Assembly: GCA_045643885.1 (NCBI GenBank)
Contig: JAZRFY010000023.1
Coordinates: 1 to 40,787, forward strand
Reading direction: 5' to 3'
From: RGIG4608 sp045643885
GTDB taxonomy: Bacteria > Bacillota > Clostridia > Oscillospirales > CAG-272
Length of the DNA: 40,787 nt
In this document: piece by piece, positions 25,277 to 32,843 of the stretch
Position numbering within the stretch: position 1 is the first letter of the stretch
Layout: each line of letters starts with the position of its first letter
Notes under the pieces: generated by a model
Told to the model about the DNA's origin: nothing
Seen by the model: only the letters and a program-made list of their open reading frames with translations
The model's database searches: none
Position numbers and translations under genes: made by a program

Positions 25277-25972
25277 ATGAATGAAGAATGCTTAATTTGC
25301 AAAGCACCGCTTGAATACCTCAATACCGATGAGAAAATGGAATGCGTGCTTTGCCACAAAAAACAGTATAGTAAAACAAGATGTGTCAATGGTCATTTCG
25401 TTTGCGATGAATGCCACACAAGCGGAATGGACAGCATCATTGCTATTTGTCTGAACAGCAAATCTGATGATCCAATTGAGATTTTAGAAGAAATGATGAG
25501 TATGCCGTCTTGCCATATGCACGGCCCCGAGCATCACACTATGGTCGGCTCGGCACTTCTAACCGCTTACAAAAACGCAGGCGGTGAAATTGATCTTGAG
25601 TCCGCACTTGGAGAAATGCAAAAAAGAGGAAAGCAAGTACCCGGAGGTGCTTGTGGATTTTGGGGAGCTTGCGGTGCAGGTATCAGCACGGGAATGTTTA
25701 TCTCTATTGCCTTGAAAGCAACTCCTTTGGCTGGTGAAGCTTGGGGATTATCCAACCAAATGACAGCAAGAGCATTAGATGCGATAGGCAAAAATGGTGG
25801 CCCCCGTTGCTGTAAAAGAGATTCCTATCTGGCCATTATCGAAGCGGTCAAATTTACGAGCGAAAAATTGCATATCGGTATGAAGCTGAACTCTGTGGTC
25901 TGCTCTCGTTCACACTTGAACAATCAATGCAGACAGGAAAAATGCCATTTCCACAAAAACTATACAGGGTGA
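25277..25972 (+). CDS. DUF5714 domain protein
   Basis: The 231-residue protein is Cys/His-rich. It begins with a zinc-ribbon-like pair (CLICKAP, CVLCHKK) and then CDECH. The conserved core follows: SMPSCHMHGPEHHTMVGSAL, VPGGACGFWGACGAGISTG and GGPRCCKRDSYLAIIEA, with VVCSRSHLNNQCRQEKCHFH at the end. This pattern matches DUF5714 proteins of Clostridia and methanogens, which have no proven function; metal binding is likely. The ATG at 25277 is favoured, with GAGG eight bases upstream. It is the gene of cassette C. Confidence 0.82.
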   Translation: MNEECLICKAPLEYLNTDEKMECVLCHKKQYSKTRCVNGHFVCDECHTSGMDSIIAICLNSKSDDPIEILEEMMSMPSCHMHGPEHHTMVGSALLTAYKNAGGEIDLESALGEMQKRGKQVPGGACGFWGACGAGISTGMFISIALKATPLAGEAWGLSNQMTARALDAIGKNGGPRCCKRDSYLAIIEAVKFTSEKLHIGMKLNSVVCSRSHLNNQCRQEKCHFHKNYTG

Positions 25973-26040
25973 TAAATTCCAATTTATCGAGCTGAATAGG
26001 CGTTGAACGCCCGTGTGATCTTGGTGCAAATTTGGTGCAA
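25971..26040 (+). repeat. Cassette end element, copy C
   Basis: It begins at the DUF5714 stop codon with the perfect hairpin GATAAATT-CC-AATTTATC (25971-25988), then CGAGCTGAAT. It ends with GGTGCAAATTTGGTGCAA. Compared with copy A, the stem pair T-A replaces C-G on both arms, a compensatory change. Confidence 0.75.
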
Positions 26041-26080
26041 GTGGGTTGAAAAATCGATATTTTTATGATAGAAATCGTTC

Positions 26081-26107
26081 AAAGACGACCGCGAGGTCGT
26101 CTTTTTT
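26081..26107 (+). terminator. Terminator after cassette C
   Basis: AAAGACGACC pairs with GGTCGTCTTT around a GCGA loop, and the stem runs into a T tract. Confidence 0.9.
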
Positions 26108-26118
26108 ATATTGTCTCT

Positions 26119-26163
26119 AAAAAGTGACAACTTTATCAAGGTGTTGCGAAAAAGCGACAACTT
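26119..26163. repeat. Paired 15-bp direct repeat upstream of the DUF4926 promoter
   Basis: AAAAAGTGACAACTT (26119-26133) and AAAAAGCGACAACTT (26149-26163) are exactly 30 bases apart and end five bases before the -35 box. They may be an operator for a dimeric regulator or the scar of an insertion sequence end. Confidence 0.6.
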
Positions 26164-26167
26164 GGGC

Positions 26168-26196
26168 TTTACAAAGGGGAAATAAAGGTGTATAAT
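26168..26196 (+). promoter_or_regulatory. Promoter of the DUF4926 gene
   Basis: TTTACA (26168-26173) and TATAAT (26191-26196) are 17 bases apart. Confidence 0.8.
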
Positions 26197-26235
26197 GGTT
26201 ACATAATAGATGATTAATCCGAAAAGGAGAAATTT

Positions 26236-26418
26236 ATGAAAGAGCTTGATAAGGTGAAACTGAACGAAGCCTATGAGGGTATTCCCGAGGGCACAAAAGG
26301 AACTATCGTGTGCGAGTATACCGATTGTTTATTTGAGGTCGCGTTTTTTGACAATCAAAATAATACGATAGGTGTTGAAACAACACCAATTATGGTGCTT
26401 GATTTAGTGCAGGAGTAG
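26236..26418 (+). CDS. DUF4926 domain small protein
   Basis: The 60-residue protein fits the DUF4926 pattern: a KVKLNEAYEGIPEGTKGTIV start followed by FEVAFFD, predicted to form a small SH3-like beta barrel. Members are often found beside toxin or immunity genes, but function is unknown. AAAAGGAG precedes the ATG. It has its own promoter, with two direct repeats just upstream. Confidence 0.75.
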   Translation: MKELDKVKLNEAYEGIPEGTKGTIVCEYTDCLFEVAFFDNQNNTIGVETTPIMVLDLVQE

Positions 26419-26440
26419 GGAAACCACTAGCAAAAGTGAT

Positions 26441-26710
26441 TTGATAGATGAGATCGAAATTTATGAAAAACGAAAAGAAACAAGAGATGAGTTTAATCGA
26501 ACAGCGTATGAGGAAAACTGCACAGTTGGAGAGAGAGGGCAAATTGCCTACTCTTACAGAGTTTCTGGGGAGCCTTCCATTGAAGGACGAAAAACCGCAG
26601 AAGAAATCGAAAAACTTGGAATAAAAGCGGTAATATACAAACTAATAACAGAAAATCCCAAAATAAGCAAGAGGGAATTCTTGGAAAGAATGCAAATAAG
26701 TGAGGACTGA
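26441..26710 (+). CDS. Uncertain small protein, two overlapping frames
   Basis: This 89-residue frame starts at TTG with no clear ribosome site. Its last third (AVIYKLITENPKISKREFLE) looks like a genuine helical protein. A second frame, from ATG 26463 to the TAA ending at 26624 (53 residues, MKNEKKQEMSLIEQRMRKTA at its start), also reads like protein in its first half. One real gene with a frameshift near 26600-26620 would explain both. Neither frame matches a family I recognise. Confidence 0.35.
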   Translation: MIDEIEIYEKRKETRDEFNRTAYEENCTVGERGQIAYSYRVSGEPSIEGRKTAEEIEKLGIKAVIYKLITENPKISKREFLERMQISED

Positions 26711-26713
26711 TTT

Positions 26714-26920
26714 ATGAGATTAAAAGGTGAGGAATATCAAAAAAGATTGAGGGCATACTCCAAATCCACATTAGAATTGATTTCGTGGGGATTGACAACG
26801 AACGAAGAAACTGTTATCAAAATGCACGATATAACCACTGACTCGGAACTCAACGAAGAAGAGGTAAGAGCTAAATTAATTGAATTATTAAATTCATTTG
26901 AAGGAGATAAAGATATATGA
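26714..26920 (+). CDS. Short paralogue of the N-terminal part of the next gene
   Basis: The 68-residue protein is a near copy of residues 1-61 of the gene at 26917: both read MRL-GE-Y--RLR--S--TL-LIS and then DITTDSEL-E-EV--KLIELLNS. It then stops, overlapping the next start by four bases (ATGA). It is therefore either a partial tandem duplication or a free-standing small helical partner. The ribosome site AGTGAGGA precedes the ATG. Confidence 0.6.
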   Translation: MRLKGEEYQKRLRAYSKSTLELISWGLTTNEETVIKMHDITTDSELNEEEVRAKLIELLNSFEGDKDI

Positions 26921-27804
26921 GATTAGAAGGTGAAGCATATAGCGAAAGATTGAGAAGCTTTTCAACATACACTCTGTATTTGATTAGTATGGCTGACTCT
27001 TCTGAAAAACAAATCGCAATGAAAGCAACTGATATTACCACCGACTCGGAATTAAGTGAAAAAGAGGTGCAATCCAAATTGATTGAGCTACTGAATTCCG
27101 TTATCAGTGAAAATAACACTTTATTTGAGAATAACATTTTTAATCATGAAAAATGGTTAGCTCCTACAATTACATCTGCTGACGTAATTGAAAATATTTT
27201 TGCCTCAATGAAGCTTGTGGGTAGAACGATTCAGGATGTGCGTATTTTCGGCTTGAGTTATTGGCACACAGAGGAAATGATTGAAGATAGCGCATATAAT
27301 ACATTGCCCGAAAACTTATCCGAAGAAGAAAGGCAGTGTCAATCTGATTTCAACAATATATCTGATGATCTTCAGCTTGTGAGACACGCAATCATAGATG
27401 AGCCATTTATGATTAAATTTACCGATGGTGACATTTTTGAAATAGATACTCCGCAGGAACCGGAATATAGTTTTTCAATGAACTGTATTCCGTGGGATAT
27501 TAAGTCAGGGGATCAAAGAAACAATATTGACGCTTCAGTTTTGTTTGCGCCGTTTTTAGGAAAAAAGATTGTTGATATAGAGATTTCAAAAGAATACACC
27601 GATAAAGATCCGATGCTTCATTGTTATTATGATGAAGAAAGGACAAAGCGCGAAATCGTGACACGTATTGTGTTGTGGCTGGAAAATGATATTGGTATAT
27701 GCATTAGTGGCTGGATTGATTTTTGTGTTGTGGCGTGCATTGATCGAAATAACGAGCTTGTACCCATTTCCTTTGGAGAATTAAAGAAAGCTTTTAAAAA
27801 TTGA
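26917..27804 (+). CDS. Hypothetical acidic protein with duplicated N-terminal module
   Basis: The 295-residue protein has no recognised family. Its N-terminal ~61 residues are shared with the preceding small gene. The remainder is acidic and appears beta-rich, with the segments VRIFGLSYWHTEEMI and FTDGDIFEIDTPQEPEYSFSMN. There is no signal peptide or membrane helix. GAAGGAG precedes its ATG, and the preceding gene overlaps it by four bases, so translation is coupled. Its cytosolic nature and small neighbours fit an immunity-type role, but that is inference. Confidence 0.7.
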   Translation: MRLEGEAYSERLRSFSTYTLYLISMADSSEKQIAMKATDITTDSELSEKEVQSKLIELLNSVISENNTLFENNIFNHEKWLAPTITSADVIENIFASMKLVGRTIQDVRIFGLSYWHTEEMIEDSAYNTLPENLSEEERQCQSDFNNISDDLQLVRHAIIDEPFMIKFTDGDIFEIDTPQEPEYSFSMNCIPWDIKSGDQRNNIDASVLFAPFLGKKIVDIEISKEYTDKDPMLHCYYDEERTKREIVTRIVLWLENDIGICISGWIDFCVVACIDRNNELVPISFGELKKAFKN

Positions 27805-27826
27805 TTTGTTATTTATGGGGGGAAGT

Positions 27827-28129
27827 ATGAGCATGAAAACATTTGATAACGTTGACGATTTGATGAAAATAATACCTTATGGTGGTGGAGGAACTGATTT
27901 CAGGGTTGTATTTGAATATATAAGGCATGAAATGAGTGACCAGCTACCCGCGTGTATTGTAATATTTACTGATGGTATAGGGACTTATCCTCCGGAGGTG
28001 CAAGCAATGGGGATCCCCGTTTTGTGGATCATAAATAATATAAAAACGACTCCCCCTTGGGGAAGAGTGGTAAGGGTATTGCCACACAATACCAGAAAAA
28101 ACTCCCTTGAAAAAGGGTTTGATTATTAA
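27827..28129 (+). pseudogene. Truncated VWA-like domain protein (DUF2201-type C-terminus)
   Basis: About 100 residues carry GGGGTDFRVVFEYIRHEM and IVIFTDGIGTYPPEVQ. These match the second half of the VWA-like domain that follows MoxR-type ATPases in DUF2201 proteins. The first half, with the DxSxS metal site, is absent. A GGGGGG box precedes ATGs at 27827 and 27833, so a short product might still be made. It is most likely a fragment left after a deletion. Confidence 0.6.
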
Positions 28130-28162
28130 TAGAAAAAACATAAAATTATTTGGAGGTTTAAC

Positions 28163-29413
28163 ATGGCATTGAGGTTGCAAAATTTGAATATGGATTTCTT
28201 TCGAGAAAGTGAAGAAGCTTTTGGTTCATTAATGGGATTGGTGGCAAGTGAAGGAAAAGCAATATATGGTTACTATGAATTGCCATATATAAACCACCAT
28301 TTTGGTGCTGCTCAGCTCATAATGCGTACGGGTTATCGTGAGCAAACTGACGAAGTTAATGGCAAAGCATACCAAGGACTTGGCTTGGATACACACATTT
28401 CAGGCCACACAGTTTGGAAAGTTAGATTACACGAAATGAATATTAATAGAAAAGATGCTGATCTTCTTGAAAAGCGAGTGGTTGTTACTCGAATGAACGG
28501 AGAAGGAATGGCAGTTGTTAATCTTGTAAATGCCGATGTCTTACCGAGTTTTATGGAAGATGATGTTGTGAGAATGCAAGTTGCTGCATTTCCTCAAATT
28601 ATTGAATATTACAAAGATGAAGAAGATTATGCAGAGCATCAACCATTAACCTCAAACGGTCAAAAGTGGCTAATAGGTGAAGGTACGGTTATGCCTACAG
28701 GACTTATGAGAAATCGCGACCCTAACTCTGAAGAGTTTGAAAAAGACGAAAATATTGATGATATCACCGCAATAAGAGGCACAGTTAAGCATTTATATCT
28801 TGGCAAAATTACATTCGAAGGTGAATCACATAATGCATTTATTTTATGTGTTATAGATACTGATTATGGAGAACTTGAGATTGTTCATACAGTAGATCAA
28901 GTAGATGAGGAACTTCGTTGCAATATGGAAGTGGGCTCAACCGTTGTTATGTATGGTACACTTTCTGCAGATGTTGCCATATATGAATACGAAAAAGGTA
29001 TAGTGAAGAACGAAGCCAATAACCTTGCCGCAATGAGATATATGTTTGCTGGAAATGATGCTGATCGTATAAGATCAATTCTTTCTGAAGATGTTGTTTA
29101 TTTATCACAAAGCGGTAATAAATATGTTGGCATAGATGCTGTTATAAATCAACTTAAGTATGTTAAAAGTGCAAATCCAGATAAGTATTTTGCTCATTTT
29201 GCGATAATTAAATCAATAGATGAGGGCGAGGAAGAATTGGAGTATTCGGTTGGCAAGAGATGCTTGATATTGGCATCAAAGGAAGAAACCAATTATGAAT
29301 CAATTGCATTTTTAGATTTTGATGATGAGTGCAATGTATCTAAAATTGTTACAAGCACTAATCCAAGGTATCATTTTGCTATTCAACAACCCGTGTTTGA
29401 AGAAGAGGAATAA
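28163..29413 (+). CDS. Hypothetical protein with a C-terminal NTF2-like domain
   Basis: The 416-residue protein has no signal or membrane helix. Residues 1-180 (starting MALRLQNLNMDFFRESEEAF) match nothing I know. Residues 195-285 are a beta-rich, OB-like region. Residues 290-405 (AAMRYMFAGNDADRIRSILS, then VGIDAVINQLKYV) have the look of a SnoaL/NTF2-like fold. TTTGGAGG precedes the ATG. It is separated from the WYL regulator by four bases, so the two are surely co-transcribed and the regulator may respond to or control this protein. Confidence 0.65.
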   Translation: MALRLQNLNMDFFRESEEAFGSLMGLVASEGKAIYGYYELPYINHHFGAAQLIMRTGYREQTDEVNGKAYQGLGLDTHISGHTVWKVRLHEMNINRKDADLLEKRVVVTRMNGEGMAVVNLVNADVLPSFMEDDVVRMQVAAFPQIIEYYKDEEDYAEHQPLTSNGQKWLIGEGTVMPTGLMRNRDPNSEEFEKDENIDDITAIRGTVKHLYLGKITFEGESHNAFILCVIDTDYGELEIVHTVDQVDEELRCNMEVGSTVVMYGTLSADVAIYEYEKGIVKNEANNLAAMRYMFAGNDADRIRSILSEDVVYLSQSGNKYVGIDAVINQLKYVKSANPDKYFAHFAIIKSIDEGEEELEYSVGKRCLILASKEETNYESIAFLDFDDECNVSKIVTSTNPRYHFAIQQPVFEEEE

Positions 29414-29417
29414 GTTT

Positions 29418-30413
29418 ATGAAATTAACTGAAAAATACAACAGAATAAGACCTTTAAAGATATACGAAATTCTCAAGAGGGAGACCGATGAGGAGCACCC
29501 GATGGGGACGGAGGAGCTTCGTGCGAAGCTTCAGGAGAGTGGCATTGAGGCGCACAGAACGACGATTTATGACGATATCAAGCTTCTTAACGAGCACGGA
29601 TATGAGATTATGTGCCGACGTGGCAGAAGCAACCTTTACTACGTTGAGGATCGTAGCTTTGATGCGCCCGAGTTACATATTTTGATGGACGCAGTGCAGG
29701 CGGCATCGTTCATCACCGAGAAAAAGAGTGCCGAGCTTATCCACAAAATTGCCGACCTTGCGGGCAGTCAAAAGGGACTTGTTTTGCAAAACAATATTGT
29801 AAAGTTCAATACGCAAAAAAACACCAACGAGAGCATTTATTACAGTGTGGACACCATAATCAATGCGATCAACGTTGGCAAAAAGATAATTTTCTATTAT
29901 TTCGACTACGATATCAATCATAACAAGGTCTATAGAAGGGATCATCACCACTACGTTGTAAATCCTATTGGCACGGTCTTTGCCGACGGACACTATTACC
30001 TTGTAACATTTGACAGTCGCTATAGCAAGATTTCAAATTATCGTATCGACCGTATGGAAAAGGTCGAGATTGAGTGGACAAAGGATGTTGAGCTTCCACC
30101 CGAGGAGATGCATTTTGATATTGCACAGTACAAAAAACAGCTTTTTGGTATGTTTTCAGGCGAAGCAACCGCTGTGACAATTGATATTGACAAAACCCTC
30201 GTCGATGCCGTGTTTGACCTTTTTGGAGAGCAAACAAAAATTGTAACAAGCGGAGAAAATACCGTACGTTTCACCGTCAACGTTCAAGTTAGTGACCTCT
30301 TCTTCGGCTGGTTAGCGTCTTTTGGTGATAAGGTTAAATTGCTTGCGCCACAGGATACGGTTGCGAAATTTGGCGAGTATTTGGGCAGTATAACAAACAA
30401 TTATAAATCATAA
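29418..30413 (+). CDS. WYL domain transcriptional regulator
   Basis: The 331-residue protein has an N-terminal winged helix (about 10-75; HRTTIYDDIKLLNEHGYEI), a WYL domain (about 140-215; GHYYLVTFDSRYSKISNYRI) and a WCX extension at the C-terminus. WYL regulators bind nucleic-acid-related ligands and often control anti-phage defence genes. It lies four bases after the unknown gene at 28163 and 15 bases before a nuclease gene. Its last ~45 codons are repeated as a relic at 31385-31510. Confidence 0.9.
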   Translation: MKLTEKYNRIRPLKIYEILKRETDEEHPMGTEELRAKLQESGIEAHRTTIYDDIKLLNEHGYEIMCRRGRSNLYYVEDRSFDAPELHILMDAVQAASFITEKKSAELIHKIADLAGSQKGLVLQNNIVKFNTQKNTNESIYYSVDTIINAINVGKKIIFYYFDYDINHNKVYRRDHHHYVVNPIGTVFADGHYYLVTFDSRYSKISNYRIDRMEKVEIEWTKDVELPPEEMHFDIAQYKKQLFGMFSGEATAVTIDIDKTLVDAVFDLFGEQTKIVTSGENTVRFTVNVQVSDLFFGWLASFGDKVKLLAPQDTVAKFGEYLGSITNNYKS

Positions 30414-30428
30414 ATTTGAGGTGATATT

Positions 30429-31319
30429 ATGCAAAAAACATTAGATTTGGCAATTAAACATTATGAAAGGGGTGCTGGTGGTTATTTAGCTAATAACGGA
30501 GAAACCTATGATAATTATTTAAGTAATAAGTCCGATAATAATGAATGGAAAGCATTTAAAGAAGATATGAAAAATAACTATCCTAGTGCTTATGAGCAGT
30601 ACGGAAAGGGTTCGGGCGGTGAAATGAAGGAAGGAAAGAACTATCCGCCCAAAATGGCTTCATATGGCTCTTCAAGCCGTATGATATTTAATTTGTGTAA
30701 GCATCTTTGTAAGTCGGGATTTCAATTTGAATATAAACTCCCAACGTACGTTGGTGGAACTGCAAATCTTGATGGATTTATGCAAAAGAACGATAGATAC
30801 ATCTTTGTTGAAGCAAAATGCAGAGAGCCATACGGTGAAAAATCTCATATGATTGACGATGAATATGAGGGCATTTTTGACTTTATAAATACGAGCAAAT
30901 GCAATTTGGGAATGGATTATAGAAAAGAAGGTAAAAAAATAGAAACAACTTTCTATGTAGGAGATATTGAAATATGGAGCTATGATATAAAACAGATGAT
31001 TTGCCATTTGCTTGGTATTGCAGTAAAATTCTTGAATAATCCCACGGACAAGAAAATCTCATTTTTATACCTTTGTTATAATCCTACTTTAATTGAAATA
31101 GGAAAGAAGAAAAAAAGAGATGTAATTGTTGATGTTTACGGTGATATGTGCAAAGAATGTCACATAATTAATCATAAGGAATTATTTAGAACAATTATGT
31201 TGTATTTGTATGAAGAGATAAAAGATAATAAGGCAACTCTTGATGACATTAATAGAATGGCTGACAATTTCGAATTCACTCTTTGTGACCAAAGCAATTT
31301 CCTTAGTCTTTTGAATTGA
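30429..31319 (+). CDS. Putative PD-(D/E)XK nuclease, restriction-endonuclease-like
   Basis: The 296-residue protein contains SSSRMIFNLCKHL, then LDGFMQKNDRYIFVEAKCRE. Asp115, Glu128 and Lys130 fit the D...ExK catalytic pattern of the PD-(D/E)XK superfamily. It resembles the PGN_0703-type putative restriction endonucleases. GAGGTGATA precedes its ATG, 15 bases after the WYL gene. No cognate methyltransferase is present, so it is a candidate stand-alone defence nuclease under WYL control. The catalytic call comes from motif reading only. Confidence 0.6.
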   Translation: MQKTLDLAIKHYERGAGGYLANNGETYDNYLSNKSDNNEWKAFKEDMKNNYPSAYEQYGKGSGGEMKEGKNYPPKMASYGSSSRMIFNLCKHLCKSGFQFEYKLPTYVGGTANLDGFMQKNDRYIFVEAKCREPYGEKSHMIDDEYEGIFDFINTSKCNLGMDYRKEGKKIETTFYVGDIEIWSYDIKQMICHLLGIAVKFLNNPTDKKISFLYLCYNPTLIEIGKKKKRDVIVDVYGDMCKECHIINHKELFRTIMLYLYEEIKDNKATLDDINRMADNFEFTLCDQSNFLSLLN

Positions 31320-31329
31320 AGGAGTATAT

Positions 31330-31528
31330 ATGTCATTCAAAAGATGGTTCAAATGGTGGTTGCGGTCGTTTAGTGCAATTATGTTTCACCGTCAACGTTC
31401 AAGTTAGTGACCTCTTCTTCGGCTGGTGCGCCTCCTTCGGTGAGAAGGTTAAATTGCTTGCGCCACGCGATACAGTTGAGAATTTTAAGGAGTATTTAGG
31501 TAACATCAAAGAAAAAATATTGAGGTGA
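31330..31528 (+). pseudogene. Relic of a second WYL regulator tail joined to a new gene start
   Basis: Bases 31385-31510 encode a C-terminal WYL segment nearly identical to residues 283-324 of the upstream regulator, with mostly silent changes after the first 45 bases. It has no N-terminus. Just before it, AAGGAG and ATG 31330 open a different frame (MSFKRWFKWWLRSFSAIMF) that ends at a stop inside the WYL tail. The site therefore records a deletion that fused the start of one gene to the end of another. Confidence 0.65.
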
Positions 31529-31532
31529 TACT

Positions 31533-32153
31533 ATGATTATTAGCAAACCGATTTTGAGCGTTGATCTGCTTGTATATACCGATAAATACGAAAAAGAGTG
31601 GCATGATTGTTTTTTGCAAAAGGTAGGGGAGTTTGCATTCCATACTACAGAAGGATATGCTCTTTTATTCATAACGGAGAACCACTTTATAACACTTGGA
31701 TACGGGGGACTCAATATCTATGATTTGTCCTATGAATTCCCTGAAGATAAATATGAGCTTTGGGGCTTGGGAGATGATGAGTGGATATCTGAAGAGGAGA
31801 CCATTTTCAAGGGGCAACGAGTGATTTCAATATCACAAGAAGAAAATCATAAGCTCATCAAATTTGATTCTTTTGAGATGAAATTGTATGAATACGATGA
31901 AAGAGAAGAATTCATAGATAGACAAGAATATTTCAAAAGAGGTTGGATTAATAAAATGGCAGTTGGTAACCATCTTTTGACGAGAAAATGTGAATGTGGT
32001 GGCAATGGTGAGCTTTTGGTGGACGAACGAAACGATTTTGCCGTTCGATGCCAAAATTGCCATAAATCAACGTGTTTTGATATGATTTTAATAGATCAGA
32101 TAAACTCTTGGAATAATGGTGACACTCCGATCGTAATTGATGAATTGAATTAG
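31533..32153 (+). CDS. Hypothetical protein with a C-terminal zinc ribbon
   Basis: The 206-residue protein has an unknown acidic N-terminal domain (about 1-145). A C-terminal zinc ribbon follows: KCECGGNGELLV and RCQNCHKST, then MILIDQINSWN. The ribbon plus the xxxxWN tail resembles the Lar-type domain of phage restriction-alleviation proteins. GAGGTGATACT precedes its ATG, a leader text shared with the nuclease gene. Its function is unknown. Confidence 0.6.
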   Translation: MIISKPILSVDLLVYTDKYEKEWHDCFLQKVGEFAFHTTEGYALLFITENHFITLGYGGLNIYDLSYEFPEDKYELWGLGDDEWISEEETIFKGQRVISISQEENHKLIKFDSFEMKLYEYDEREEFIDRQEYFKRGWINKMAVGNHLLTRKCECGGNGELLVDERNDFAVRCQNCHKSTCFDMILIDQINSWNNGDTPIVIDELN

Positions 32154-32168
32154 AAAAGAGGTTTTTAT

Positions 32169-32738
32169 ATGTTTTTTGAAAGACTTCTCCGACGCTTGAT
32201 TTTGCCTTTAAGAGCACGGCGTTTTCGCAAGTCAAATGAATATAAGTCCATAAAGGATGAGCTTGATAAGCTCATCCTCTCAAACCCTTCATATCAAATT
32301 TTCGACTATTATATGGATGAGGAATGCTATGAAGCGCACGACGTTATGTGCGATTCCATGCCCTCTTCGATGCTTTCTGATTTATTGAGTGATATGGACA
32401 AGCCCTTCGGTGAAACTCTTTTGGCTTACATAGATAAAAAGGGAATTACTGATGTTGAGGCATACAAGCGCTCCAACGTGAGTCGAAAGGTGTTTTCAAA
32501 GATAAAATGCAATAAATACTATCAGCCGTCCAAGGTCACGGCAGTGAGCTTTGCAATCGGCTTGCGCCTTGATATTGATGAAACCGAGCATCTGCTCCGC
32601 ACGGCAGGCCTGTGCCTTTCCGATTCGAATACGTTTGATATCATTATTGAGTATTTTATTGTTACGGGCAACTATAAAAGCATCCATGACGTCAATGACG
32701 TGCTTTATCAGTACGATCAAGTGCTTTTGGGGTGTTGA
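32169..32738 (+). CDS. HTH-like helical protein paired with a VWA protein
   Basis: The 189-residue protein has a basic N-terminus (MFFERLLRRLILPLRARRFR) and an acidic middle. A helical domain follows at about 80-185: FGETLLAYIDKKGITDVEAY, then SRKVFSKIK and QPSKVTAVSFAIGLRLDIDE. This domain occurs in Clostridia alone or at the C-terminus of macrodomain proteins, next to VWA genes. The macrodomain is missing here. AAGAGG precedes the ATG. A terminator-like hairpin separates it from the VWA gene. Confidence 0.65.
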   Translation: MFFERLLRRLILPLRARRFRKSNEYKSIKDELDKLILSNPSYQIFDYYMDEECYEAHDVMCDSMPSSMLSDLLSDMDKPFGETLLAYIDKKGITDVEAYKRSNVSRKVFSKIKCNKYYQPSKVTAVSFAIGLRLDIDETEHLLRTAGLCLSDSNTFDIIIEYFIVTGNYKSIHDVNDVLYQYDQVLLGC

Positions 32739-32786
32739 TAAATGTCCCCCGACGAGCGACCTTTTGTTGCTCACCATAGTGTAAGA

Positions 32787-32830
32787 TATAGTCGTAAGGC
32801 AGTTGTGTCTTGCGACTATATTTTTATTTT
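32787..32830 (+). terminator. Terminator or attenuator before the VWA gene
   Basis: TATAGTCGTAAG (32787-32798) pairs with CTTGCGACTATA (32809-32820) with one G-U pair, followed by TTTTTATTTT. It sits directly before the VWA ribosome site (32831-32835), so it can limit transcription into that gene. Confidence 0.75.
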
Positions 32831-32843
32831 GGAGGACGAAACA

